6,167 bases of DNA from Fidelibacterota bacterium UBA6817 (GTDB lineage Bacteria > Fidelibacterota > Fidelibacteria > Fidelibacterales > Fidelibacteraceae). A program made the position numbers and the translations under genes. Positions within the stretch are counted from its first letter, which is position 1; each line of letters starts with the position of its first letter. The notes under the pieces were generated by a model, which worked only from the letters and a program-made list of their open reading frames with translations, ran no database searches and was not told the DNA's origin. Of this stretch, positions 1-6,167 are shown one piece after another. The stretch lies in assembly GCA_002452555.1 (NCBI GenBank), contig DKER01000100.1, forward strand, positions 1 through 6,167, read 5' to 3'.

Positions 1-421
1 AAAGATCTTTGCTGTGAGTTGAAAGGTAGGCTGCTATGTAAAGAATCAGGGTAAAGCGAACGACCTCTGCCGTTTGTATTGTTATAAATCCGGTTTTAAT
101 CCATCTTGCAGGTTCAGACTGGCCGGTTGCCATGTTTTGTATAAAGGGAATTAAAACAACAAAAAGAGTCATGATATACAGGGGAATAATGACTCTTGGG
201 ATTTTTCTGTAGTCAATTAAATAAAGGGCCGTTCCGGATAAGAAAGCGATAAAAAGACGTTTCAAATGCTGGAAAAAGTAAGAATTGCTGTCACCGAATT
301 TCTCAAGTGAAATCTGGCTGCTTGCTGAAAATAACATGATTGCACCCAAAAGGATTAACAGCCCAAGAACAATTTTCAGGGTGTAAATATAGGTTGGGTA
401 TGTTATTGTGTTTTGACTCAT
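1..421 (-). CDS. ftsW: FtsW, lipid II polymerase of the division septum (5' part, cut by window edge)
   Basis: This is the N-terminal 140 residues of a SEDS-family protein (FtsW/RodA/SpoVE); the rest lies beyond the left edge. FtsW is a multi-pass membrane glycosyltransferase that polymerises lipid II at the septum together with FtsI. Visible here are a first hydrophobic segment at about residues 15-35 ending in the family signature MLFSASS, a loop leading to YFFQHLKR (48-55), further hydrophobic segments near 56-69, 77-93 and 119-134, and the ARW of the family's ARRWI motif (105-107). The normally conserved FQPSEL(A/M)K motif reads IQTAEVVR (115-122), which is divergent. The ATG at 421-419 overlaps the murD stop as ATGA, and no clear Shine-Dalgarno sequence precedes it, so translation is probably coupled to murD. 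FtsW rather than RodA is inferred from the position directly after murD in a dcw cluster; the sequence alone does not separate the two. Confidence 0.93.
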   Translation of the reverse strand, partial: MSQNTITYPTYIYTLKIVLGLLILLGAIMLFSASSQISLEKFGDSNSYFFQHLKRLFIAFLSGTALYLIDYRKIPRVIIPLYIMTLFVVLIPFIQNMATGQSEPARWIKTGFITIQTAEVVRFTLILYIAAYLSTHSKDL

Positions 422-1773
422 TTCAATTTTTTTACAATCTCGATGAAATGTTCACCCCGTTTCTCAAAATTATCATACTGATCAAAAGAAGAACAACCGG
501 GAGACAGGAGAATGATGTCACCTTCTTTTGCGTTTTCATATGCTTTTTGGACTGCTTTTACCATGGTTTTACAGTGAATAATTGTGTCAGTTTCCAGTTC
601 AAATTCAATGATTTCTGCTGCTTCCCCAATGGTGTATATGTTGGTGATTTTTTCAAGCTGTTCATTAAGGGGAGTAAAGGGGATTCCTTTGTCCCGGCCT
701 CCCAGAATCAGATGAACCGGTTTTTCAAAACTTTTCAGGGCGACAACGACAGAGTCAACATTTGTTGATTTTGAGTCGTTATAAAACGAGATGCCATTTT
801 TTTTGTCCACAAATTGCAGTCTGTGTGGAACACCGCAAAACGTTGTCAGAGATTCAGTCACTCCTGCAGATGATTCAAGGAAAGATGCCGCAGCTGAAAA
901 TGCGCTCATAATGTTGTATTTGTTATGTATACCCGGTAGAGGTATTTTGGATTCTTCAATTTGGTATTCGACATTTCTTATTTTAAAGTTGAAATATCCT
1001 CCTTCAAAACTGCAGACTCTTTCAGGATTTTTTTTCATTGTAACGGGTATGATGCGGGATTTGACGGTGGAATATTTAACAATATTGGGATCATCGATAT
1101 TCAATACGGCTGCTCTCTCGCGGGATTGATGATTAAAGATATTCATCTTTGCCTGAACATAGTCCTCAAAAGACCGGTATCTGTCCAGATGATCAGGGGT
1201 CAAGTTGAGCAAAACTGCAGTATGAGGAGAAAACAACTGGATATTTTCCAGTTGAAAACTGCTGACTTCAACAACATAAATGGGATGTCTGTCCGAATCC
1301 AGGGATTGGTGGATTGCTTCAGAAAACGGGAAACCGTTATTTCCGCAAGCTACAGCATCCAACCCGGCCTTTTTCAGAATATCTGCAGTCAGTTCTGTGG
1401 TAGTCGTTTTTCCGTTGGAACCGGTAATGGCGATTGTCGGTGTATCCGCAAACCAGAAGGCTGCTTCAATTTCTGATACAACCGGTACATTGTTCCAGCG
1501 AAGTTGATCGGCAATTTTTGCTCGTGTCGGAATTCCCGGACTGATTACCGCAAAGTTTGCATCAAATAATTGTTCGGAATGAACACCAAACTCATATTCA
1601 ATACCCCATTCATTTAACTGATTCACCAGTTCCGGTGTTTCAAGGTCCGGGTTGTTTTCACTCAAAACCACTTCAGAACCCCGGGATTTCAACAGACGGG
1701 CAACTGCCAAACCGCTTCTCTGAGCACCCAGGACAACGACTTTTTTTCCTTCTACATAGATCATTTTACTCAC
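418..1773 (-). CDS. murD: UDP-N-acetylmuramoyl-L-alanine--D-glutamate ligase MurD
   Basis: Cytoplasmic ATP-dependent ligase that adds D-glutamate to UDP-MurNAc-L-Ala. The protein has 451 residues, the usual size for the family. The three Mur-ligase domains are all visible: an N-terminal UDP-binding Rossmann-like domain with GAQRSGLA (16-23); a central ATPase domain with P-loop ITGSNGKTTTT (116-126), metal-binding Glu169 in EVSSFQL, His195 in NLTPDHLDRY and the expected carbamylated Lys209 in VQAKMNIF; and a C-terminal domain with GIHNKYN (281-287), PHR (316-318), NDSKSTN (332-338), LGGRDKG (357-363) and SPGCSSFDQY (424-433). No key residue is missing. The annotated GTG start overlaps the mraY stop (GTGA). 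An ATG three codons later (1764-1762) is preceded by GGTGAG, which can pair with 16S rRNA, and may be the real start; it would remove only three residues. The gene's own end overlaps ftsW. Confidence 0.97.
   Translation of the reverse strand: MSKMIYVEGKKVVVLGAQRSGLAVARLLKSRGSEVVLSENNPDLETPELVNQLNEWGIEYEFGVHSEQLFDANFAVISPGIPTRAKIADQLRWNNVPVVSEIEAAFWFADTPTIAITGSNGKTTTTELTADILKKAGLDAVACGNNGFPFSEAIHQSLDSDRHPIYVVEVSSFQLENIQLFSPHTAVLLNLTPDHLDRYRSFEDYVQAKMNIFNHQSRERAAVLNIDDPNIVKYSTVKSRIIPVTMKKNPERVCSFEGGYFNFKIRNVEYQIEESKIPLPGIHNKYNIMSAFSAAASFLESSAGVTESLTTFCGVPHRLQFVDKKNGISFYNDSKSTNVDSVVVALKSFEKPVHLILGGRDKGIPFTPLNEQLEKITNIYTIGEAAEIIEFELETDTIIHCKTMVKAVQKAYENAKEGDIILLSPGCSSFDQYDNFEKRGEHFIEIVKKLK
427..433 (-). 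other. In-frame A_AAA_AAA heptamer at the murD/ftsW overlap
   Basis: The end of murD reads GTA AAA AAA TTG AAA TGA, again placing seven As in the slippery register shortly before the stop. A -1 shift continues as ATT GAA and then the ATG of ftsW, which would give a MurD-FtsW fusion through Ile-Glu. No Shine-Dalgarno sequence is visible for ftsW here. Function is not shown; coupling by re-initiation at ATGA is the simpler explanation. Confidence 0.3.
1762..1773 (-). promoter_or_regulatory. Alternative murD starts (GTG and ATG three codons apart)
   Basis: The minus strand reads GTGAGTAAAATG here. The GTG (1773-1771) overlaps the mraY stop but has no purine-rich site upstream. The ATG (1764-1762) is preceded by GGTGAG four bases away, which can pair with the UCACC part of the 16S rRNA tail. 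Either start yields an intact UDP-binding domain, so protein homology does not decide between them. Confidence 0.5.
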
Positions 1774-2873
1774 CGTATTTTAAATGTGACAAGACTAATG
1801 AGGGCAAACATAATTCCCAGTATCCAAAAACGGATAACGACTTTGTTTTCATCCCATCCTTTGAGTTCAAAATGGTGATGAAGCGGAGCCATCCTGAAAA
1901 CCCTTCGCCCAACTCCGTATTTTTTTGCGGTATATTTAAAATATAAAATTTGAATCATAACACTGAAAGCTTCAATGACAAAAACACCGCCAACCAGAAA
2001 CAGCAGAAATTCCTGTCTCAAAATGACGGCTATAATCCCTATCACGGCACCGTAAGTCAATGAGCCCGTGTCACCCATAAATATTTGTGCAGGCCGTGCA
2101 TTATACCATAAAAATCCGGTAAACGCACCTAACATAGCAGCCAGAAATATGGTTATTTCTCCTGCTCCCGGCATATAGATAATATGAAGATATGAACTGA
2201 AGTCCACACGTCCCGTAATATAACTGATTGCTGCAAACACCATGGTAGTGATGGCCAGCAAACCGGTTGCCAGACCATCCAGTCCGTCAGTGAGGTTGAC
2301 TGCATTGGATGATCCGGTTATGACTATAATAACAAACGGAATATAAAAAAGACCCAGATTTACGATCACATCTTTAAAAAATGGGATTGTTGTTGATGCA
2401 TGAAGCCCCGGATTCTCCGGGAAAAAATAAAGAAAAGATGCAACTCCAAGACCTAAAAGAATTTGGCCTGTGATTTTATACCGTGCAATTAATCCCTTTT
2501 TCATTTTTTTATAAACTTTCAGGTAATCATCAATAAAACCCATGACGCCGGTCCAGATGAGCGCAATGAGTAAAATCTGAATATAACGATTGGTGATATC
2601 TGTCCATAATAATACCGGTATCAGCACTGAACCGTGAATCATTAGTCCCCCCATCGTAGGTGTGCCGGATTTTTTTATGTGGGATTCAGGCCCTTCATGC
2701 CGGATTGTTTCACCGATTTTGTATTTATTAAGGAGTCTGATAACATAAGGACCAAAAATGAATGTCAGGATCAATGCAGTCAGGGCTGCAGCAGTACTTC
2801 TGAATGAGATATAACCCAAAACATTCAGCCAGGTTAAATATTTTTTTAGCGGATAAAGAAAGAGATAGATCAC
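1770..2873 (-). CDS. mraY: Phospho-N-acetylmuramoyl-pentapeptide-transferase MraY
   Basis: Integral membrane enzyme that transfers phospho-MurNAc-pentapeptide from the UDP precursor to undecaprenyl phosphate, forming lipid I. The protein has 367 residues with about ten hydrophobic segments, as expected for the family (E. coli MraY has 360). Diagnostic motifs run in order: the N-terminal SFRSTAAALTAL (23-34), GPESHIKKSGTPTMGG (61-76), the catalytic pair Asp115-Asp116 in GFIDDYLK, NLTDGLDG (193-200), the third catalytic Asp267 in FMGDTG, and the substrate-binding loop APLHHHFELKGW with His332-334. The three acidic residues fall at the same numbers as in E. coli. The start is a GTG that overlaps the murF stop (GTGA) and has the only textbook Shine-Dalgarno sequence among the five junctions. 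The stop overlaps the murD start. The gene lies between the two soluble ligases that make its substrate. Confidence 0.98.
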   Translation of the reverse strand: MIYLFLYPLKKYLTWLNVLGYISFRSTAAALTALILTFIFGPYVIRLLNKYKIGETIRHEGPESHIKKSGTPTMGGLMIHGSVLIPVLLWTDITNRYIQILLIALIWTGVMGFIDDYLKVYKKMKKGLIARYKITGQILLGLGVASFLYFFPENPGLHASTTIPFFKDVIVNLGLFYIPFVIIVITGSSNAVNLTDGLDGLATGLLAITTMVFAAISYITGRVDFSSYLHIIYMPGAGEITIFLAAMLGAFTGFLWYNARPAQIFMGDTGSLTYGAVIGIIAVILRQEFLLFLVGGVFVIEAFSVMIQILYFKYTAKKYGVGRRVFRMAPLHHHFELKGWDENKVVIRFWILGIMFALISLVTFKIR

Positions 2874-4234
2874 GTTTTTGCTCCTTTGGTAAGTTCGTTT
2901 ACGACTCTTTCCATTGCCATACCCCTTGATCCTTTTACATAAATGATATCACCTTCTTTTTGAAGCGATTTCAGTGTATTGTTAAGGGCTTGTAATGAAT
3001 CAAAATGAATGGCATTTGTCATATCCAGTGTCCTGGCCATGCGTACAGTATTCAGTGTTTCCGGTCCGTAACAAAAGAGATAATCAATCCGTGATGATGC
3101 GATTTGAACACCGATATTTTCATGACTCGGACGGCTGAGTTCACCCATTTCAAGCATATCTCCAAGAATAAAGATACGTTTTCCTCCCGGTTTCATTTCA
3201 TTGAGTGTCCTGATAGCCATGCTGACAGATAATGGATTGGCATTGTATGTGTCATTGACAATGGTCACTCCGTCCTGGTTGATGATGTTTCCTCGTCCGG
3301 CCGGCGGTTCAAATTCTTCCAGTCTGCGTTTGATTTGATTGGCAGGGACATTCAATGTAACGGCTACAGAGCAGGCCGCAAGGGCATTTTGTGCAGCGCC
3401 AAATCCCAGAGAACGTAAATAAATATGATTACCGTTATGCTCCAGGATATAACGCCCAACAGAATCAATATCAAAAATTGTCATGGTTATGGATGCAGGA
3501 TTTTTCAGACTGTATGTAACTCTTTGATGATTATTATCAGAATATTCAGCAACCAGAGCATCATCCTGGTTTATAAAAAGAGTCCCGTCCGGTTTAGTAT
3601 GATCAAAAAGTTCAAATTTCCCTTTTTGAACATTTCTGAGGGAACCGAATCCTTCAATATGAGCTTCCGATATGGATGTTATCAGCGAATAATCCGGGCG
3701 GATAATTTTACAGAGCGCTGCAATATCTCCCTGTTTGCTTGCCCCCATTTCAATAACGGCAAATTCTGAGTCCTGACGAATATCCAGAACAGATATGGGA
3801 AGGCCAATTTCATTATTAAAATTTTTACGGGACTGGGAGACATTAAACGTGCCTGCTAACACGTGGGCAATCAATTGACGTGTTGATGTTTTTCCTGCGC
3901 TTCCCGTAATGGCAATAATTTTTGCTTTAATATGTGATGCATGAATTTTAGCCAATTCCTGAAGCCCCGTAAGGCTGTCAGGACAAATAATCAGAGGGTG
4001 GTTTTTCAAGTCCGGGTTGGCATCGAGCTTATCCTTGCTGACAAGAGCAGCCACAGCCCCGTTAGAGATAGCTTCTGAGACAAATTTATGTCCGTCTGTC
4101 TGCTCTCCCTCCAATGCACAAAACAGATCTCCCTGGCGAATTTTTCGTGTATCTATGGATACTCTGTCAAAACTGTCAGCTTTTATCTTATGAAGGGTGA
4201 AGTATGGCGACTGTGATATTACATTAATTTTCAT
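2870..4234 (-). CDS. murF: UDP-N-acetylmuramoyl-tripeptide--D-alanyl-D-alanine ligase MurF
   Basis: Cytoplasmic ATP-dependent ligase that joins D-Ala-D-Ala to UDP-MurNAc-tripeptide, the last soluble step before MraY. The 454-residue length is normal. The N-terminal domain carries the UDP-sugar-binding pattern DTRKIRQGDLFCAL (28-41) and QTDGH (45-49). The central ATPase domain has P-loop ITGSAGKTST (109-118), NNEIGLP (140-146), which is typical of MurF, EMGAS with Glu162, AHIEGFGS with His192, and the expected carbamylated lysine at Lys206 (by alignment of KFELF with the usual KGEI). The C-terminal domain has GRG (313-315), NDTYNANP (327-334), LGDMLEMGELS (357-367) with His371, and KGSRGMAMERVV (434-445). 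The NNEIGLP and YNANP motifs separate it from MurC, MurD and MurE. The ATG lies inside the end of murE (11-base overlap) with no good ribosome binding site. The stop overlaps the GTG of mraY. Confidence 0.97.
   Translation of the reverse strand: MKINVISQSPYFTLHKIKADSFDRVSIDTRKIRQGDLFCALEGEQTDGHKFVSEAISNGAVAALVSKDKLDANPDLKNHPLIICPDSLTGLQELAKIHASHIKAKIIAITGSAGKTSTRQLIAHVLAGTFNVSQSRKNFNNEIGLPISVLDIRQDSEFAVIEMGASKQGDIAALCKIIRPDYSLITSISEAHIEGFGSLRNVQKGKFELFDHTKPDGTLFINQDDALVAEYSDNNHQRVTYSLKNPASITMTIFDIDSVGRYILEHNGNHIYLRSLGFGAAQNALAACSVAVTLNVPANQIKRRLEEFEPPAGRGNIINQDGVTIVNDTYNANPLSVSMAIRTLNEMKPGGKRIFILGDMLEMGELSRPSHENIGVQIASSRIDYLFCYGPETLNTVRMARTLDMTNAIHFDSLQALNNTLKSLQKEGDIIYVKGSRGMAMERVVNELTKGAKT
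2881..2887 (-). promoter_or_regulatory. Shine-Dalgarno sequence for mraY
   Basis: On the minus strand the bases read AAAGGAG, followed by seven bases and the GTG start of mraY. This is a strong, well-spaced ribosome binding site lying inside the last codons of murF. It supports the GTG start and suggests that mraY can recruit ribosomes directly as well as by coupling with murF. The other four junctions lack a comparable site. Confidence 0.85.
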
Positions 4235-5684
4235 TCTTATTTATCCAGTTCAAAATCGTTTCTTTATCGCTGTATGGGATTTTCTTTCCTTCGATTTCCA
4301 TATATGTTTCTGCACCCTTACCCAGGATAAGTGTCAAATCCTGAGAAGTGCTTCTCAGCAACGCTTGTCCTATTGCTTCAGTCCGGTTTTGGATTATTTC
4401 TATCATCTCGCTTTTTTTCATTCCTTTTAGAATATCCCGGATTATGGTATCAGGGTCTTCAAATCTTGGATTGTCATTTGTTAGGATAATCCAATCTGCA
4501 TAGGCTTCAGCTATACGCCCCATAAGGGGTCTTTTTGTTGTATCACGATTTCCGCCGCATCCAAATACCACTGTTCGCTTCATGTATGGAACGTCTGACA
4601 TGGATTTCAGGATTTTTTCTATGGCATCCGGTGTATGGGCAAAGTCAATGATCACTGTTCCGTGGGATTTTGTCCTGATGATTTCCACCCGTCCCGGAAT
4701 GGTTTCGAAATCGTTAAGATCAAGTGAACCAAAACGTATTTCCGGATGATATTCGTTCCATACTGCAACAGCCTGCAACAGGTTGTAGGCGTTAAACAGT
4801 CCCATCAAAGGTGCATTTACTGGCAGTGATCCATGAGGACTCTCAATAATGCCTTTCAGTCCCTGCATTGTCAATTTCAGTTCCGAATAATAGTAATCGG
4901 TCAAAGGATTTTTTAAAGAACAGCTGATTTTGTTGCAGTTTAAGGCCGTAAATAACTGGTTTCCATACGGGTCATCCGTGTTTATAAATGCTTTTCCGTC
5001 ATCCTCCAATTGGTTGAAAAGCCGGGTTTTAGAAAAGAAATAAGCATCCATGGTTTGATGAAAATCAAGATGATCCTGAGACAGATTGGTGAATACGGCT
5101 CCATGAAACAAAACATTTTCTACCCGATACAAATCAAGTGCGATGCTTGACACTTCCATTGCAAGTGATTCAATACCCTGTTTTGAACAAAAATGGAATA
5201 TGCGATGCAGTTCACTGCTTTCCGGTGTGGTCCTGTCGCTGATTCCCGGTACGGTAAACTCTGCATTAAACCCCAATGTTCCCAATGTTGCGGTTTTTAA
5301 ACCGGATTTTTTTTCAAGATACGAAATCAATGCTGTTAATGTTGTTTTTCCGTTTGTACCCGTAATACCGGTTAGTCTGAAGGGGAGGGATTGAGTATGA
5401 TAAAACGCCTGTGCCAACCGGGCCAGAATTTTTCTGGAATTATATACAGGGATTATGTGAATATTTCGGTGAACGATCGGTTTTTCACAAATAACAGCAG
5501 CTGCACCCTGAGAAACAGCTTTTAGGATATAGTCATGTCCATCTGTCTGAAAACCTTTGATTGCTACAAACAGGGCACCTCTGCGAACTTTCCTTGAATC
5601 GAATTCTATTGCACAGATTTCTGGATCTGACCCTTTAACGTCATAAGATATTCCGGATGATGTTAGCAACTGACTTAATTTCAT
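4224..5684 (-). CDS. murE: UDP-N-acetylmuramoyl-L-alanyl-D-glutamate ligase MurE, predicted meso-diaminopimelate-adding
   Basis: Cytoplasmic ATP-dependent ligase that adds the third stem-peptide residue to UDP-MurNAc-L-Ala-D-Glu. The 486-residue length is typical. The N-terminal UDP-binding domain has DSRKVRRGALFVAIKG (29-44) and QTDGH. The central domain has P-loop GITGTNGKTT (106-115), TTPE (152-155), Glu177 in MEVSS, His205 in NLSQDHLDFH and the carbamylation-site Lys219 in FSKTRLF. The C-terminal domain has IPGRVE (329-334), DFAHTPD (347-353), FGCGGNRDTTKRP (374-386), DNPR (404-407) and GKGAE (455-459). In characterised MurE enzymes DNPR marks meso-diaminopimelate specificity, whereas lysine-adding enzymes differ there. 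One oddity is Ile181 where most MurE proteins have the His of the SSH motif. The ATG overlaps the ftsI stop (ATGA), with only a weak upstream GGA. The end overlaps murF by 11 bases. Confidence 0.97.
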   Translation of the reverse strand: MKLSQLLTSSGISYDVKGSDPEICAIEFDSRKVRRGALFVAIKGFQTDGHDYILKAVSQGAAAVICEKPIVHRNIHIIPVYNSRKILARLAQAFYHTQSLPFRLTGITGTNGKTTLTALISYLEKKSGLKTATLGTLGFNAEFTVPGISDRTTPESSELHRIFHFCSKQGIESLAMEVSSIALDLYRVENVLFHGAVFTNLSQDHLDFHQTMDAYFFSKTRLFNQLEDDGKAFINTDDPYGNQLFTALNCNKISCSLKNPLTDYYYSELKLTMQGLKGIIESPHGSLPVNAPLMGLFNAYNLLQAVAVWNEYHPEIRFGSLDLNDFETIPGRVEIIRTKSHGTVIIDFAHTPDAIEKILKSMSDVPYMKRTVVFGCGGNRDTTKRPLMGRIAEAYADWIILTNDNPRFEDPDTIIRDILKGMKKSEMIEIIQNRTEAIGQALLRSTSQDLTLILGKGAETYMEIEGKKIPYSDKETILNWINKNEN

Positions 5685-6167
5685 CGTTTTTTTCCGGTTA
5701 TTAAAACACAGACACTTCCGTGGATTAGTGATTCTCCCGGGAGAGGATCCTGTTCTATAATGAATTTATCACTGCCTTTTATCTCATAGTTTATTGATAG
5801 TCTGGACAATATGTGTTGGGCGTTTTTTATAGCCATTCCCCGCACATCCGGCATTTTTACTGTTATACTTAAATCTTCTTCTCCTCTTGATTGGACAATG
5901 CTTCGGGTATAGGATGCTGTTTGATTGTCATTCTCGACGTTTTTGTTAAAACCTATGTTTCCTGTTCCGAGGCTGGCTGACAAGGGATGTACAACAGGTG
6001 ATGTTTTGGATTCTACCCGTGCAATTTGATTTTCCACCGGACGAACCCAATCATAAAGATTTATAAAATCTGTAGTATTGATTATGCGGGAAAAAACCTC
6101 TTTAACCGTTGGCGCAGCACAGACGCTTCCCCAGTGCTTCCCAAAAGCCGGGCTGTCCAATGTTATA
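5681..6167 (-). CDS. ftsI: FtsI/PBP3-like division transpeptidase with PASTA domain (3' part, cut by window edge)
   Basis: Only the last 161 or so residues are present; the reading frame is open through the right edge, so the start and the transpeptidase SxxK, SxN and KTG motifs lie outside. The first visible stretch, up to about residue 30, resembles the end of a class B penicillin-binding transpeptidase domain (GSVCAAPTVKEVFSRI, equivalent to the common GGSVAAPVFKEI). A polar linker of about 65 residues follows, then one PASTA domain and a basic GKKR end. FtsI cross-links septal peptidoglycan in the periplasmic or extracytoplasmic space and works with FtsW. Identity as FtsI rather than another class B PBP comes from the position just upstream of murE. 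A TTG at 6160 can be read as a start but lies inside the transpeptidase domain and is not the real start. The stop overlaps the murE ATG. Confidence 0.9.
   Translation of the reverse strand, partial: ITLDSPAFGKHWGSVCAAPTVKEVFSRIINTTDFINLYDWVRPVENQIARVESKTSPVVHPLSASLGTGNIGFNKNVENDNQTASYTRSIVQSRGEEDLSITVKMPDVRGMAIKNAQHILSRLSINYEIKGSDKFIIEQDPLPGESLIHGSVCVLITGKKR
5687..5693 (-). other. In-frame A_AAA_AAA heptamer at the ftsI/murE overlap
   Basis: The end of ftsI reads GGA AAA AAA CGA TGA, so seven As sit in the slippery register (A_AAA_AAA) one codon before the stop. Slipping back one base gives ACG then ATG in the murE frame, which would join FtsI to MurE through one Thr. The heptamer and the frame relation are directly visible. 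Frameshifting is not shown, and no obvious downstream hairpin was noticed. The A tract may simply be a lysine-rich tail. Confidence 0.3.
5693..5869 (-). other. PASTA domain at the FtsI C-terminus
   Basis: The last 60 or so residues of the FtsI fragment fit the PASTA pattern. They start with MPDVRGMAIKNAQHIL (the common VPDVxGMsxxeAxxxL), continue through a short beta hairpin with NYEIKGSD, and end with the QDPLPGESL (QsPxPGtxv) and VCVLITG strand. PASTA domains occur in PBP2x, SpoVD and other division transpeptidases and in Ser/Thr kinases, where they are linked to peptidoglycan or muropeptide recognition or to protein contacts. Only one copy is seen, as in SpoVD; PBP2x has two. The boundaries are approximate. 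Confidence 0.88.

Noticed and set aside
427..433. T run on the plus strand as an intrinsic terminator
   Set aside because: I saw no GC-rich hairpin before it, and it lies within the coding end of murD, directly before the overlapping ftsW start.
340..1946. Several plus-strand open frames of 75-171 codons opposite murD and the end of mraY
   Set aside because: They lie antisense to well-supported conserved genes, overlap one another in different frames, resemble no family I know and have no convincing start context.
784..5312. Internal runs of seven or eight A on the coding strand (in murD, mraY and murE) as phase-variable tracts
   Set aside because: They encode Lys-Lys pairs in intact frames and are expected in an AT-leaning genome; these are core essential genes, for which on/off switching is implausible.
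3425..5394. Plus-strand open frames of 77-114 codons opposite murF and murE
   Set aside because: They are antisense shadows of genes whose motifs are complete; their translations look like reverse-complement composition rather than protein domains.
4080..5570. Similar segments in murE and murF around the shared QTDGH motif, as a possible repeat
   Set aside because: The similarity is at protein level between paralogous UDP-binding domains of two Mur ligases; the DNA is diverged and not a recent duplication.
6158..6160. TTG as a start codon for a separate 159-residue PASTA protein
   Set aside because: The frame continues upstream to the window edge, and the first residues are the conserved end of a transpeptidase domain, so this is the tail of ftsI.

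Overview
This window is a gene-dense stretch of a bacterial division and cell wall (dcw) cluster. All genes lie on the minus strand, so transcription runs from the right edge to the left edge. In transcription order it holds the 3' end of ftsI (division transpeptidase with a C-terminal PASTA domain), complete murE, murF, mraY and murD, and the 5' end of ftsW. There is no non-coding gap: each of the five junctions is a stop/start overlap of 4 or 11 bases. No promoter, terminator, RNA gene, mobile element, repeat array or CRISPR was found.

The genes supply consecutive steps of peptidoglycan precursor synthesis. MurD adds D-Glu to UDP-MurNAc-L-Ala. MurE adds the third residue, and its DNPR motif predicts meso-diaminopimelate. 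MurF adds D-Ala-D-Ala. MraY moves the finished phospho-MurNAc-pentapeptide onto undecaprenyl phosphate in the membrane. FtsW polymerises the resulting lipid II at the septum and FtsI cross-links the strands. All key catalytic motifs visible in the complete genes are present, so the four full-length enzymes look functional.

The organism is a bacterium of moderately low GC with DAP-type peptidoglycan. The gene order ftsI-murE-murF-mraY-murD-ftsW is widespread. Three features would fit a relative of the Fibrobacterota-Chlorobiota-Bacteroidota (FCB) grouping: an FtsI with a PASTA domain, a divergent FtsW motif (IQTAE instead of FQPSE), and scarce Shine-Dalgarno sequences. This placement is only inference. 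The sequence does not fix the phylum.

The window is essentially ordinary conserved housekeeping DNA, and I see no convincing new system. The points most worth checking are in-frame A_AAA_AAA slippery heptamers just before the stop codon at two of the five overlapping junctions (ftsI/murE and murD/ftsW). At both, a -1 shift would enter the next gene's frame. Also worth checking are the FtsW motif divergence and an unusual Ile in MurE where His is usual.
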